Assembly (NCBI GenBank): GCA_016875215.1
Contig: VGRX01000009.1
Coordinates: 1-38,673, forward strand
DNA length: 38,673 nucleotides
DNA from: Deltaproteobacteria bacterium
GTDB lineage: Bacteria; Myxococcota_A; UBA9042; CAIXZC01
Direction: 5' to 3'
A program made the position numbers and the translations under genes. The notes under the pieces were generated by a model. That model saw only the letters and a list, made by a program, of their open reading frames with translations, was not told the DNA's origin and ran no database searches. Positions 38,489 to 38,673 of this stretch are shown here, piece after piece; positions within the stretch are counted from its first letter, which is position 1; each line of letters opens with the position of its first letter.

Positions 38489-38673
38489 CTATTCGCAGAA
38501 GGTCCGTCGATGGACGGGGCTCAGCCCCAGACGCTCGATCGCCTGCTTGTGCAGGGCGGTGCCATACCCTTTGTGCTGTGCGAACCCGTACCCCGGATGG
38601 AGCCTGTCGAGCCCGTCCATGAGGGCATCACGCCAGGTCTTTGCCACCACCGAGGCTGCCGCGATGTTGCCCC
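38489..38673 (-). CDS. rnhB: Ribonuclease HII, C-terminal fragment (truncated by window end)
   Basis: Own translation of the minus strand: [60 protein letters not shown], a classic RNase HII C-terminal signature; not in the ORF list. Confidence 0.9.
   Translation of the reverse strand, partial: GNIAAASVVAKTWRDALMDGLDRLHPGYGFAQHKGYGTALHKQAIERLGLSPVHRRTFCE

Overview
High-GC bacterial chromosomal window, probably Myxococcota/deltaproteobacteria-like (inferred from GC bias, abundant lipoproteins, MopE-type and Kazal repeats). About 25 protein-coding genes are supportable. There are no tRNAs, rRNAs, transposases or CRISPR arrays that I can see. Left half, minus strand: valS, rsmG and a SpoU/TrmH-family methyltransferase lead into a tightly packed operon. 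It holds a TPR + transglutaminase-like protein, a second large paralog whose transglutaminase active site appears lost, and an Opp/Dpp-type ABC transporter (2 permeases, 2 ATPases) with no substrate-binding protein. The DppC-like permease carries two canonical EF-hand loops in an inserted extracytoplasmic segment. Middle: an EEPKA-repeat lipoprotein, then an unusually long (~590 bp) gap between convergent genes with several strong inverted repeats (candidate structured RNA). After that come a PpiC-like lipoprotein, an Asp-rich Ca-binding-like lipoprotein, a DksA/TraR-family regulator, a LeuA-like enzyme, lysS, a LolC/E permease with a ~450 aa extra membrane domain, lolD and a hybrid histidine kinase. 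Right: an ECF sigma factor / zinc-finger anti-sigma / secreted caspase-like protease with EF-hand, followed by Cys-rich lipoproteins including a 1041 aa protein with four Kazal domains and MopE-like motifs, then yraN and a truncated rnhB. Best candidates for an undescribed system are (i) the transglutaminase / pseudo-transglutaminase / EF-hand ABC permease operon, (ii) the sigma / anti-sigma / caspase / Kazal cluster, and (iii) the structured intergenic region at 19.8-20.3 kb. All calls come from reading sequence and motifs; no database search was possible.
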